From positions 159,470,622-159,534,621 of the forward strand of contig OY992539.1 of assembly GCA_963921195.1 (NCBI GenBank): 64,000 bases of DNA, read 5' to 3'. This document shows, piece after piece, positions 1 to 11,042 of the stretch. Positions within the stretch are counted from its first letter, which is position 1; the number at the start of each line of letters is the position of its first letter. Origin of the DNA: Pegoplata infirma. Its lineage: Eukaryota; Arthropoda; Insecta; Diptera; Anthomyiidae. The notes beneath the pieces are model-generated. The model made no database searches. It saw nothing but the letters and a program-made list of their open reading frames with translations, and had not been told where the DNA came from. Position numbers and translations under genes: made by a program.

Positions 1-720
1 CGTATTTTAAAGCTCCCGGACAATACACCTAACTATGTTATAGCCTTAGAAACTGACCAAGAAGAGGGACACTTTTACACGTACAGTTTACATCTCCAGT
101 ACATCTCAAAAACTATTTTTGATTATGAATGTAAACGATTGCCACACATACTATCTAAGAAAATTATCGAAAAAAATCTTAATTGGTATAATGATTTTAA
201 TAGTAAACTGGAAGAGTTTAATATAGAACATGAAGGTATTGTGATGAATAAAACTAGGTGGAATAATGTTTGTATAAATCTTTTAGAACTGATGAAGATA
301 GAAACTTACCAAGGGTATATAACATCGGCACAGAACAGCTTAGAAAGAATTTACAAACATTTAGACTATTCCAGAGGTAAAACCTACTGTAATGAAAAGT
401 TTAACCAAGAACAAATAACGTACATAATAAAAACTAGGGGGGACCTTCTTTGGTTAAACGGAAATCAGTTTGGACAAGGTAGGGACAGATTTTGTTCCCT
501 GTGTAATTTGGATGAAATAGAAACAACGGAACACTTTATCGGTGTTTGTCCAGTGTTTAAGTCTTTACGATTAAAATATTTTCGGTGTTCTACGTTAACT
601 TCTCTTGAAGTAATACAATTATTAAACGGTGGTGAAGATACTTATTGGCTAGGCCTTTATAACTTTGTAAAAAATGCTATAAAATATAGAAGTGTGCTAG
701 TAAATGAGTTTAACTATTAA
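1..720 (+). CDS. LINE (non-LTR retrotransposon) ORF2, C-terminal part, cut by the window edge
   Basis: An open frame runs without a stop from base 1 to the TAA at 718-720, about 239 codons; no start codon is needed because the gene enters from the left. The C-terminal third holds a zinc-binding CSLC...H...C cluster (CSLCNLDEIETTEHFIGVCP), the arrangement found after the reverse transcriptase domain in many Jockey/I/R1-type LINE proteins. No RT catalytic motif lies in the visible part, so the superfamily is left open. In this family the protein copies the element's RNA at a nicked genomic site. The visible stretch has no lesion, which suggests a fairly young copy. The 3' tail follows at 721-898. 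Confidence 0.7.
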   Translation, partial: RILKLPDNTPNYVIALETDQEEGHFYTYSLHLQYISKTIFDYECKRLPHILSKKIIEKNLNWYNDFNSKLEEFNIEHEGIVMNKTRWNNVCINLLELMKIETYQGYITSAQNSLERIYKHLDYSRGKTYCNEKFNQEQITYIIKTRGDLLWLNGNQFGQGRDRFCSLCNLDEIETTEHFIGVCPVFKSLRLKYFRCSTLTSLEVIQLLNGGEDTYWLGLYNFVKNAIKYRSVLVNEFNY

Positions 721-898
721 ATGTAAATGAATTACTTAAGAAAAAATGTATATAATTTAACCAACTTTCCAGCTGACGGTTTTAAACCATGCTGTATAAT
801 TCTTTATTATTAATTTTTAAATATGTTATTTTAATAAAATTATTTTTGTAACTTTTTTTAAAAAAAACAATAAAGAATTCTAAATCTAAATCTAAATC
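721..898 (+). mobile_element. 3' UTR and simple-repeat tail of the LINE
   Basis: Short AT-rich untranslated region after the LINE stop codon, with AATAAA at about 869-874, ending in three TAAATC repeats (about 881-898). Short tandem 3' tails of this kind, rather than pure poly(A), occur in several insect LINE clades. The next repeat starts at about 899, which marks the element end. Confidence 0.55.
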
Positions 899-1365
899 AG
901 TAAAAAATTTTTAAAAAATATTTTTTTTTTAGTTTTGACCAGCAACTGTATTAGCTGCTATGTTGCTTTAAATGATATATATTCCAAAAAAAAAATTATT
1001 CATATCTGTGACATCTTTATCTTTTTCGAAAAAAAAAATTTTAAGCCGTAGGAATCCTACGGTAAAAAATTTTTAAAAAATATTTTTTTTTGTTTTGAAA
1101 AGCAACGGTTTTAGTTGTTATGTTGTTTTTAATGATATATATTCCAAAAAAAAATATTATTCATATTTGTGACATTTTTATCGTGTATCGAAAAAAATCA
1201 ACAATGCATTTTTTACCCTTTTTTAGAACACGATAAAGATGTCACAGATACAAAAAATATTTTTTTATGAATATATATCATTTAAAGCAGCTAAAACCGT
1301 TGCTGGTCAAAACTAAAAAAAAATATTTTTTTAAAATTTTTTACTGTAGGACCCTGACGGCTCAA
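899..1365. repeat. Inverted-repeat (foldback) element of three related arms
   Basis: A ~130 bp module appears twice in forward orientation (about 899-1030 and 1062-1190) and once inverted (about 1215-1350). Shared marks are the AAAAATTTTTAAAAAATATTTTTT start, a GCAACNGTNTTAGNTG segment, ATGATATATATTCC and GTGACATCTTTATC. A perfect CCGTAGGATTCCTACGG-type palindrome (about 1045-1062, centre AATCC variant) separates the first two arms. No coding capacity and no clear target duplication were seen. Confidence 0.55.
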
Positions 1366-1909
1366 AATTTTTTTTGGCGAAAAATTTTTTAGCGCTTAAA
1401 GACTTATCCCACCAAAATCAAATTTTTTGTTGTGAATAAGCAAACCAAGTAATATAATAAATAATAACAAAAAAATTAAAAATCGAAAATTTTTTTTTTT
1501 TGGTTTGTATGGAAAAATGATTTTTAAGGCCCCGCTCTTTAAGGCCCCGTCGCGTAGGGAAGGCGTGGTCCTAGGGGCGTAAAATTTTTCCTGAGTTATT
1601 TTTAAGTCAAAAGGCGAACATTTTTCACCGGGTACATAAAACATCAGGTTCTAAGATATTTTTTCATTAGAATCTTAAGTTGAAAAGTTTCAAATTCTAA
1701 GAAAAAAATTTCAGATTTTGAGATTTTTTTAACAGGAAAATTTTCAGTTTCAAAAGATTTTTCTTTAAAAAATATTAGATTCTTAATCTTTTTCGATTTT
1801 TTTTAAAAAGTTTTTTAATATTGTACTTGTTATTTGATACCAAATCCTGAAATTTGTGAAATCATTTCGGGTGGGGCCCCCGGCCCCCCCCCCCCTGTAT
1901 ACGCCACTG
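1366..1909. mobile_element. hAT-like non-autonomous element remnant (right end visible)
   Basis: The right end reads as a long C run followed by TGTATACGCCACTG (to about 1908). Its complement begins CAGTGGCGTATACA, a typical hAT-type terminal inverted repeat and close to the CATTGGCGTAG end of the intact element at 33517-34255. The interior holds diverged TCAGATTTTGAGA-type satellite motifs (about 1660-1830). I could not find the left terminus, so the left coordinate is approximate and the copy is probably truncated. Confidence 0.4.
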
Positions 1910-1929
1910 CCAGGAGTAAAATCATAAAT

Positions 1930-2228
1930 ACAGATAAAAACCTTTTTAGAGAGGAATCAGGGAGAGAAAATCAGCGACGAACTATTTCATCATAAAAACA
2001 TAAACAAAATTTATGAAATATTAACACAAAACAGTTTCCCAAAAAAATTAATTAAATCTTTAATTGATGACGTAAATAGGCGGTTAAAAAATAATAACAT
2101 AATTGACAACACTGATGAAAAAGAAAACAGGAAATTTTACAGTGTACAATTCATCCCTGGCCTTTGCTGACAACAGAAACATGAGAGAAACACTGCAACA
2201 AAATAACATATGTTTTGCGTACAAACTA
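1930..2228 (+). pseudogene. Penelope-like element fragment (post-RT region)
   Basis: From about 1945 the sequence matches, with few differences, 41950-42230 of the larger PLE copy in this window, covering the part of the ORF between the RT core and the GIY-YIG endonuclease. The match breaks abruptly at about 2227, where CTAGTGTTTGGG-type sequence and then BEL/Pao coding sequence begin. The fragment lacks RT catalytic motif, endonuclease and ribozyme. The small differences from the copy at 41950 indicate the same PLE family. Confidence 0.8.
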
Positions 2229-2258
2229 GTGTTTGGGGTCCGGGAATTCCCGGGTCCC

Positions 2259-5047
2259 TCATTAAGAAAACTAGTGGGGAAGCAAGGGAAATCGTTTCAA
2301 GAAGCCAACTTACTAATGATGGCTTTAATATTGCGTGGAGGAACTTGGAAGACACATACGACAATATGCGTATGTTGGTTTTTAATCAATTCGATGATTT
2401 TTATGCTATTCCTTCCTTTGAGGAAGAAACTAGCGAGGGTCTTAAAACGATTCAGCGCGGTGTAAATAAATGTTTGACGGCAATGTCTACGTATGACATT
2501 CCAATTACAAACTGGGATCCAATTATAGTTTACAATTCTGTAAAACGGTTGCCTCCGCACACCGTGCATCTTTTCGAACAAACGGTTAAGGTGAAAAAAT
2601 CTATATCTTCTTGGGAAGACTTGGACAAGTTTTTGACGGAACGAATCCAAACTTTAGATTGCCTACGCGATCTTAAAGGCTCTGGATCGTCCAAGAAAAC
2701 TCTTCAACCAAAGGTGAAGTCACATCATACCAATGCTACACCTTCTACGATTACATTTTGTGGTTTGTGTCCAAATCAGGGACACTTTTTACGTATCTGT
2801 CCAAAGTTTAAAAGTACTGTGAAAAAGTTTCATTATTGTGTCAATTGTTTTTCAAAGGCACATGAAGCTATAAATTGTAAGAGCAAAAACAGTTGCTCTA
2901 TTTGTAACAAACGGCATCATACTATGTTCCATCGTGAGGTACAATCTGTTGACAGACCGGCAAGGGGAAATAATTCTTCTACGGCAGTTGTGAGTACGCC
3001 TTCCGACCCTGGATTACTAAACTCCCTGCCTGATAATTCTCTCCTTCCGTCTACATCTACGGGTATTAGTCACGCGGCTCCTGCAAACCGCCAGGTGTTC
3101 CACGCGTCACAGGATAGGACTGTACTCCTAGGGACAGCATTGGTGAATCTTATTCACCATGGTACTACGTACCAAGCCCGGGCTCTTATAGATCCGGCTT
3201 CCGAGGCTTCGTTTATTTGCGAAAGCTTGCAGAATCGCCTGAAACTCTCTACGCATTCCACGAATGCTCAAGTTTCAGGTGTAAATCAAGCGGTCTCGGC
3301 TACTTCGAAGAAAATTTGTTCCTTGAAGATTGGCTCTCCCTTGGACAGTACACTTGTCTTGGAAACTATGGCACTTGTCTTGCCTAGTATATCGGGTAAT
3401 TTACCATCCTTTGTCATTCCTTCGTTTATAAGGGATAATCTATTGGATCTACATCTAGCAGATTCTAAATTTTACGACAGCAGACCTGTCGACCTTTTGC
3501 TTGGCGAGGATTTATATCCTCAAATTCTTTTGGGAGAAATTCGTCGAAATATTTTGGGCTCATTTCTAGCTCAAAATACAGTATTTGGTTGGATTATTAC
3601 TGGTCCAATTTCACAACCTCGAGTCCATGTCTATTCGACTAGGGTAGACTTTTCCGAAGAAGATTCTCTTAATAGAACACTTCTTAGATTTTGGGAAATT
3701 GAGGAAACTCCTAAAAAGAAAATTTTATCGGTTTTTGATAAAATTTGTGAGGAGAACTATAGGTCCACAACGCGTCGTGCTTCTGATGGTCGATACATTG
3801 TTACTCTTCCATTTAAGCCTGAATTCCCTGAAACTTTAAACTTAGGTATATCGAGGTCGAATGTCATGAAACTATTTTTCAGGACAGAATCCTCGCTTCT
3901 ACGAAGACCTGAGATTAAAGAAATGTACGACAACGTCGTAAAGGAATATCTGGACCTTGACCATATGAAACTCGTTTCATGTACCCCCCCGGCTTTAACA
4001 CATTCGTGTTAATTGCCTCATCACCCAGTCGTTAAACCTGAGCGAAAGACTACAAAATTGCGAGTCGTTTTCAACGCTTCGAACAAAACTTCGAACGGGA
4101 ATAGTCTTAACGACTGTCTTTACGTCGGACCGACTTTACAGTTGGACTTGGTCCTCTTAATTTTAAGATAGCGCCTTTTCAAATTTGTCTTCAATTGCGA
4201 TATTACGCAAATGTATAGGCAGATTTGGGTGGATTCTTCTCATACACCATTTCAACGTATCTTGTTTCGAGATTCTCCGACGGAGAACATTAAGGAGTAT
4301 GAGTTGCAAACCGTTACTTTTGGCGTAAATTGCGCCCCTTATTTGGACGGTTCTGAGGCTGAATATCCCCCGGCATCACACATCCTTCGGAAGTGTATGT
4401 ACGTCGACGACGTTTTAACAGGGTATCATGACGTCTCGACTGCTCTGATCGCTCGTGATCAGCTTATAGCAGCTTTGTCTTCTGCAAAATTTGAGCTTCG
4501 GAAATGGACTTCCAATGAACGCTCCATTTTAAATGGGTTTCCCCCTGAGCATTTAGTCGATGCGAAACATTTGACTTTTGTTGAGTCAAGTAGCTCTAAA
4601 ACTTTAGGGATTCAGTGGAACGCTCAACTGGACTCTTTTTACTTCAGTGTGAACCCCATCACACCTAAGTCTAGTTATACTAAAAGGGAAGTTTTGTCTC
4701 TTATAGCAAAACTTTTTGATCCCGTGGGTTGGCTTGGTCCAGTTATTGTTGTTGCTAAAATGATTATGCAACGAATTTGGCTTGATCATATTGGTTGGAA
4801 TCAGAATCTTCCTCTTTCAACGGAAAATGATTGGCAAAGTTTTGTAACTTCATACCATGAAGTTAACAATATTTTAATTCCAAGATGGGTTCATTATGGT
4901 CCTGATTCTTTGGTCGAACTCCATGTCTTTTCTGATGCCTCGGAAAAGGCATACGCGGGGGTGATATATATGAGGCATTCCACACCAAATGTCCAGCGAA
5001 AAAAAAAACACGTGTACCATAAACTTCTGAATAGCTTGTATGGATAG
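2259..5047 (+). pseudogene. BEL/Pao gag-protease-RT region
   Basis: One frame covers this stretch. After a truncated Gag core come zinc-knuckle-like Cys/His clusters (CGLCPNQGHFLRICPKF and CVNC...C...CSIC, about 2758-2930). A DUF1758-type retropepsin follows, with ALIDPASEASFI at about 3180-3215 and FGWIITGP at about 3585-3605. The RT begins near 3850. It has a VVFNAS-like motif, the first catalytic Asp in DITQMYRQI (about 4195-4225) and the YVDD box (about 4396-4410). In-frame stops at 4010-4012 and 4168-4170 break it, and a short deletion lies between the CAPYL motif and YPPAS (about 4335-4370). Coding stops at 4969, where a foldback element is inserted. In an intact element this would yield capsid protein and the enzymes for reverse transcription. 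Confidence 0.85.
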
Positions 5048-6059
5048 CCCTATATGGAACTTAGAAAATTGCGTTTTCGGTTTTTCAATTTTTCAAAAAC
5101 TGGGCTTAGGAGGCGTGGTCAAATATTGGAAAAATGGTCAAATTTGTGGCGAGTTGTCTTGATTAAATATTTATCACATTAAAACGAAATGCACCACAAT
5201 CTTAAAAATTTACATTCTTATATAGTTTCGTATGGGCTATCGAATAAAATTTTTTTCCAAGAAAAATTTTCAGAACCCGTTCTGAAATTTTCCATTTTTT
5301 AAAAAAGTCAATTTATCAAAAATCCGGCCACTTTTTTTTTCTTTTTTATTTATTTTTTTAAAAGTTTAGATGTTTGTCCATCCACACAAAAAAAATCAGA
5401 AACACGTTCATCTTTTTTTTTCGAGAAAATCGCATTTGAACTTTAAATTTCATAACAATTTAGTAATTTGCTTGTATTTTCTTGTGTCAACAGAGCGTAT
5501 GACGAATATTTATGCAATTAATATTACTCATTCGCAACTTTAATACAAAGAAATACAAGCAAATAACAAAATTGTTATGAAATTTAAAGTTCAAATGCGA
5601 TTTTCTCGAAAAAAAAGATGAACGTGTTTCTGATTTTTTTTGTGTGGATGGACAAACATCTAAACTTTTAAAAAAATAAATAAAAAAGAAAAAAAAAAGT
5701 GGCCGGATTTTTGATAAATTAACTTTTTTAAAAAATGGAAAATTTCAGAACGGGTTCTGAAAATTTTCCAAAACAAAAAATTTTAATCGATAGCCCATAC
5801 AAAACTATATAAGAATGTAAATTTTTGAGATTGTGGTGCATTCCGTTTTAATGTGATAAATATTTAATCAAGGCAACTCGCCACAAATTTGACCATTTTT
5901 CCAATATTTGACCACGCCTCCTAAGCCCAGTTTTTGAAAATTTGAAAAACCAAAAACGCAATTTTCTTAGTTCCATATAGGGCTATCCAAACAACCTATT
6001 TAGAAATTAACGGGACACATGTTTTTCTGTAGCGGGACATTTGGTGTGGAATGCCTCAT
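4970..6059. mobile_element. Foldback element inserted in the BEL/Pao RT-RNase H junction
   Basis: Nearly the whole insert is one inverted repeat: arms of roughly 510 bp (4970-5484 and about 5552-6059) around a ~67-bp unpaired centre. Both ends read ATGAGGCATTCCACACC in inverse orientation. The flanks are (TA)n-like, so the target duplication cannot be fixed: TA duplicates can be drawn, but counting frames suggests the coding frame is kept only if exactly 1090 bp are removed. It has no coding capacity. It could form a very stable hairpin in single-stranded DNA or RNA. Confidence 0.8.
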
Positions 6060-6654
6060 ATACGTATTGAGACCTCCGGCGGTGAAATTTATACCCACCT
6101 TTTGTCTGGTAAAACGAGAGTAGCTCCCATAAAATCAATATCGATACCCCGTCTGGAGCTTTGCGGAGCAGTTTTAGCTTCCGAGCTTTTGCAGACGGTA
6201 CTTGGCGAAATTGATATCGGTATTCACCAAGTTTATTGTTGGACTGATTCTACGATCGTCCTTGCTTGGTTGAAAAAGGACCCTTGTACCTGGGCTACTT
6301 TTGTCAGAAACCGGGTATGTCAAATTCAACAAAATGTTGGTAATCACAATTGGTACCACGTTAGGTCTGAGGACAATCCTGCCGATTTAGGCAGTCGTGG
6401 TATTTCGCCTTCTGAACTGATGGGTAATGATCTTTGGTGGCATGGACCACGTTGGCTTCGCCAGGATAGATCACAATGGAATATTTCGAATATTTCCTGT
6501 TTGCATACTGATATTGAGGCTCAGGTTGTAAAGACTCGTGCTTCATTCTTCGCAGACGCTAAAGGGAAAGATTTGAATTACGATATTCTTGAAACTATTC
6601 GAAGCTGGACAAAGCTCTTCGTGTAATCTCATATGTTTTGAGATTTATTTACAA
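6060..6654 (+). pseudogene. BEL/Pao RNase H and linker region
   Basis: Coding sequence resumes directly after the foldback element. SIPRLELCGAVLAS (about 6147-6185), CWTDSTIVLAWL (about 6238-6273) and the NPADLGSRG motif (about 6375-6402) are hallmarks of the Pao RNase H/linker segment. The frame differs from that of the RT part by the insert length. A stop at 6624-6626 is reached after a small frameshift near 6615; homologous coding then continues in another frame up to the Helitron insertion point at 6654. In intact elements RNase H removes the RNA template strand. Confidence 0.8.
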
Positions 6655-7887
6655 CTAGCTATACCCGGTCCGCGTTGCTGGCCCTAATAAAAAAGTATAG
6701 TATAAAGGGGCGTGTCATTTAACGCATTTTTATCGAATCGTGATAGTCTAAAGTTCCATACTGCATCCTCGATTAGTACTATATGTGCTGCAAATTTCAT
6801 TGACATCAGTTTTGCCGTTCTTGTGTGATTGCGAAAGAGGAGGAAGTAACTTTTTATGTATGAAAAACGGGAGTGACATTTTATACCCTTTTGCAGAATC
6901 GCGCTCTACATATGATCTATAGTTCCCGCTCGATTATTTTTATCGGTAGTGACAGATTCGGCTTATCCGTTTTTGCTTGATTTCAAAACAGGCAGATATA
7001 ACGTTCAGTATAAAACAAAGGGGCGTGGCAATTTACGCCTCTTTGTTCAATCGTGGTCAGTATAGTAAAAAGGGCGTTGCAATTTTAATCCCTTTTTCCA
7101 ATAACGATCTTATATGTCCTACATAATCACTTGGTTAGCACTGTATGTAGTGAAAATGTCAAGAGAATCGGTTCAGCTGTTTTTGCGTGATTGCGAAACA
7201 GGCAGACAATGTCCAGTATAGTACAAAGAGGCGTGGCATTTTACGCCCCTTTTTCCAATCGTAGTATAACATAACCAATAGTTCCACAAATTTAATTAAA
7301 ATCGAATCAACAGTTTTTGCGTTATTGCGGAGCATGCAGAAATGAGATTCAATTCAATACAAAGGGGCATGGCATTTTAAGCCCATTTGTCCGATCACGC
7401 TCTAATTTGGCGTATAGTAGTACTTGGTTAGTACTATTGGTTTAAATTTAAATTTCATAAAAATCGGTCCATCCGTTTTTTATATATAGATGTTATTAGT
7501 GGTGCAATGTAAAAATTCGATTTTGCCCACCCCTCCCCCCACAGGCAGAAAAGCATGGCATTTTACGCCTATTTGTTCGATCACGCTCTAATTTGGCATA
7601 TTGTTAGTACTCGGTTAGTACTATCCTTGGTTTAAATTTCATCAAAATCGGTCAATCCGTTTTTTTTTATATATAGATGTCATTAGTAGTGCAATGTAAA
7701 AATTCGATTTTACCACTCCGCTCCGCCCACACGCAAAAAATCAAAAATCTGACCACACAGTGTTACTCCCTAGGCTATTTTGAATATTCCCTGAAAATTT
7801 CATCAAGATCGGTCCAGCCGTTTTTGAGTCCATACGGAACATACATACATACCCACATACATACACACATCCATTTTTATATAAATA
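6655..7887 (-). mobile_element. Helitron array copy 1 (diverged)
   Basis: About 1.23 kb. Its CTAG end carries a small change (CTAGCTATACCC instead of CTAGCTGACCC) and its TC end is degraded (ATATAAATA instead of ATATATAGA on plus). It contains several diverged repeat modules with the AAAGGGGCGTGGCATTTTAC hairpin box. It is clearly the oldest or most degraded copy. Confidence 0.75.
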
Positions 7888-9514
7888 CTAGCTGACCCGG
7901 TCCGCGTTGCTGGCCCTAAGAAAACATCGATTCTGTTTTCTATTGCATCTCGATCTTAATATACAGTGTCGGATAAAACTAAAGCATGGGACCGGGTCTA
8001 GAAGTAGCCCTTATATCAACCTTCGTTTAGCACTACCTATAGAGAAATCTGTAGAGAAACAGACAGACGTATCGTTAATTATAGTACAAAGGGGCGAGTC
8101 ATTTTAAGCATTCTTATTGAATCGTGGCTTTTAATATAGCTAAAGTTGCAAGTTGCGTCCTCGGTAAGTACTATCTATGCTGCAAATTTAATGAAATCGG
8201 TTTAGCCGTTTTTGTGTGATTGCGGAGGTGGAAGAAATAAATTTTATTAAATAAAAAAGGGAGTGGCATTTTTTACCCCTTTGCCGAATCGCACTCTATC
8301 ATGAACTATAGTAGTTCCAGCTTGGTTAGTACTATTAGTAGTAAAAGATAAAATAACGTTGAGTATAGCATAAATGGGCTAGGCAACTTACGCCTCTTTG
8401 TCGAATCGTGTTCTTATATGTCCAGTAGTTCCACCCTCTTTTAGCACTATCTGTGCAGGAAACTCATTAGGATCGGCTTAATAGTTTTTGCTTGATTGCG
8501 AAAGTGGCAGGAATATATTATTTTTGGTCTGTTTGACCAACGCTCAGGAGATGTACCCTATAAATGAAATTCATTATATTTTCGCACCATTTTACAATTA
8601 TAATTTTATATATGGCCTACACATGCAATTGATTAGCACTATCTTGATTAAAAACGCCAAGAGAATCGGTTCAACTGTTTTTGCATAATTGCGATCGTAG
8701 TGTAACATGGCCTAGTTCCGCACTCCGTTGGTACCATCAGTGCTTAAAATTTAATTATTATCGTATCAGCCGTTTTGACATTATTGCAAAGCATGCAGAA
8801 ATATTTTCAATTCAATACAAAGGGGCGTGCCATTTTACGCCCCTTTGTCCAATAACGCTCTAATTTGGCACATAGTAAGTACTCGATTAGTAATATCTTT
8901 GGTTTAAATTTCATCAAAATTTCTTTTATTTCTTTTTTATATACAGATGTCAAAAGTGGTGCAATGTAAAAATTTGATTTTGCCACGCCCCTCCGCCCAC
9001 AAACAAAGAATCAAAAATCTGATCACACAGTGTTACTCCCGAGGCTATTCTAAATTTTCCCTGAAGATTTCATTAAGATCGGTCCAGCCGTTTTCGCATC
9101 CATAAGAAACATACATACAGCCGTTTTTGCATTATTGCAAAGCATGCAGATATATTTTCAATTCAATACAAAGGGGCGTGGCATTTGACGGCCCTTTATA
9201 CGACAATGATCTAATTTGGCACATAGTAAGTACTCGGTTAGTACTATCTTTGGTATAAATTTCATCAAAATCGGTTCATTCGTTTTTTTATAGATAGATG
9301 TCATTAGTTGTGGAATGTAAAAAATTGATTTTGCCACGCCCCTCCGCCCACCGACAGAAAATCAAAAATCTGACCGCACAGTGTTACTCCCCAGGCTATT
9401 CTGAATATACCCTGAAAATTTCATCACGATCGGTCCAGCCGTTTTCGAGTCCATACGGAACATACATACACACATACATACATACATACACACATCCATT
9501 TTTATATATATAGA
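7888..9514 (-). mobile_element. Helitron array copy 2
   Basis: 1627 bp from CTAG (7888-7891) to the GA that is the complement of the TC start (9513-9514). It is nearly identical to copy 4, offset by 3155 bp at every point checked. I noticed one base difference near 8000. It contains repeated 250-300 bp modules and a CATACATACA tract near the TC end. Confidence 0.8.
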
Positions 9515-9515
9515 T

Positions 9516-11042
9516 ATAGCTGACCCGGTCCGCGTTGCTGGCCCTAAGAAAACATAAATTTTGTGTTCTATTTCATCTCGATCTGAATATACAGTGTCGG
9601 ACAAAAATAAAGCAAACCGGGTCCAGAAGTAGCCCTTATTTCCATTTTCGGTTAGCACTATCTATAGATAAACAGAAATCTATAGTACAAAGGGGCGTGT
9701 CATTTTACGCATTCTTATCGAATCGTGGCTTTTAATGTAGCTAAAGTTCCAAGTTGCTTCCTCGGTTAGAACTATCGCTGCAAATTTTAATAAAATCGGT
9801 TTAACCGTTTTTGTGTGATTGCGGAAGAGGAAGAAATAAATTTTATTAAATAAAAAACGGGAGTGGTATTTTTTACACCTTTGCCGAATTGCGCTCTAAC
9901 ATGAACTATAGTTCTAGCTCGGTTAGTACTGTCAGTAGTAAAAGATAAAATAACGTTGAGTATTGCATAAAGCAAGGAAACTTACGCTTCTTTGTCGAAT
10001 CGTGTTCTCATATGTCCTGTAGTTCCATCCTCGTTTAACATTATCTGTGCACGAAATTTCATTAGGATCGGCTTATTCGTTTTTGCTTGATTGCGGAAGT
10101 GGCAGGAATATATTTTTTTTGTTTGACCAACGCTCAGGGGATGTCCCCTTTAAATGAAATTCATTGTGTTTTCGCGCCTTTTAACAATAAAAATCTTTTA
10201 TGGCCTACATATGCAATTGATGAGCACTATCCTGATTAAAAACGCTAAGAGAATAGGTTCAACTGTTTTGCGTTATTGCTAAAATTTAAATTTAAATCGT
10301 ATCAGCCATTTTTGCATTATTGCAAAGCACGCAGAAATATTCTCAATTCAATACAAAGGGGCGTGGCATTTTACGCCTCTTTGTCCAATAACGCTATAAT
10401 TTGGCACATAGTTAGTACTCGATTAGTACTTTCTTTGGTTTAAATTTTATGAAAATCGGTTTATTCCTTTTTTATATACAGATGGCAAAAGTGGTGCAAT
10501 GTAAAAATTCGATTTTGCCACGCCCCTCCACCCACAGACAGAGAATAAAAAACCTGACCGCACAGTGTTACTCCCAAGGCTATTCTAAATATTCCGTGAA
10601 GATTTCATCAAGATCGGTCCAGCCGTTTTCGCGTTCATAAGAAACATTCATACAGCCGTTTTTGCATTATTGCAAAGCATGCAGAAATATTTTCCATTCA
10701 ATACAAAGGGGCGTGGCATTTAACGCCCCTTTGTCCAATAACCCTCTTATTTGGCACATAGGTAGTACTTGGTTAGTACTATATTTGGTTTAAATTTCAT
10801 CAAAATCGGACCATCCGTTTTTGTTATATATAGATGTCATTAGTGGTGGAATGTAATAAAATGATTTTGCCACGCCACTCCGCCCCCCGACAGAAAATCA
10901 AAAATCTGACCGCACAGTGTTACTCCCCGGGCTATTCTGAATATTCCCTGAAAATTTCATCAAGATCGGTCCAGCCGTTTTCGAGTCCATACGGAACATA
11001 CATACACACATACATACACACATCCATTTTTATATATATAGA
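9516..11042 (-). mobile_element. Helitron array copy 3
   Basis: About 1.53 kb, related to but distinct from copies 2 and 4, with several short deletions. Its CTAG end is altered to ATAG (9516-9519). Its TC end (11042-11041 on minus) directly abuts the CTAG of copy 4. Confidence 0.75.

Noticed and set aside
1396..1644. 82-codon minus-strand frame with a hydrophobic stretch
   Set aside because: It sits within an AT-rich hAT-like remnant, has low complexity and no support.
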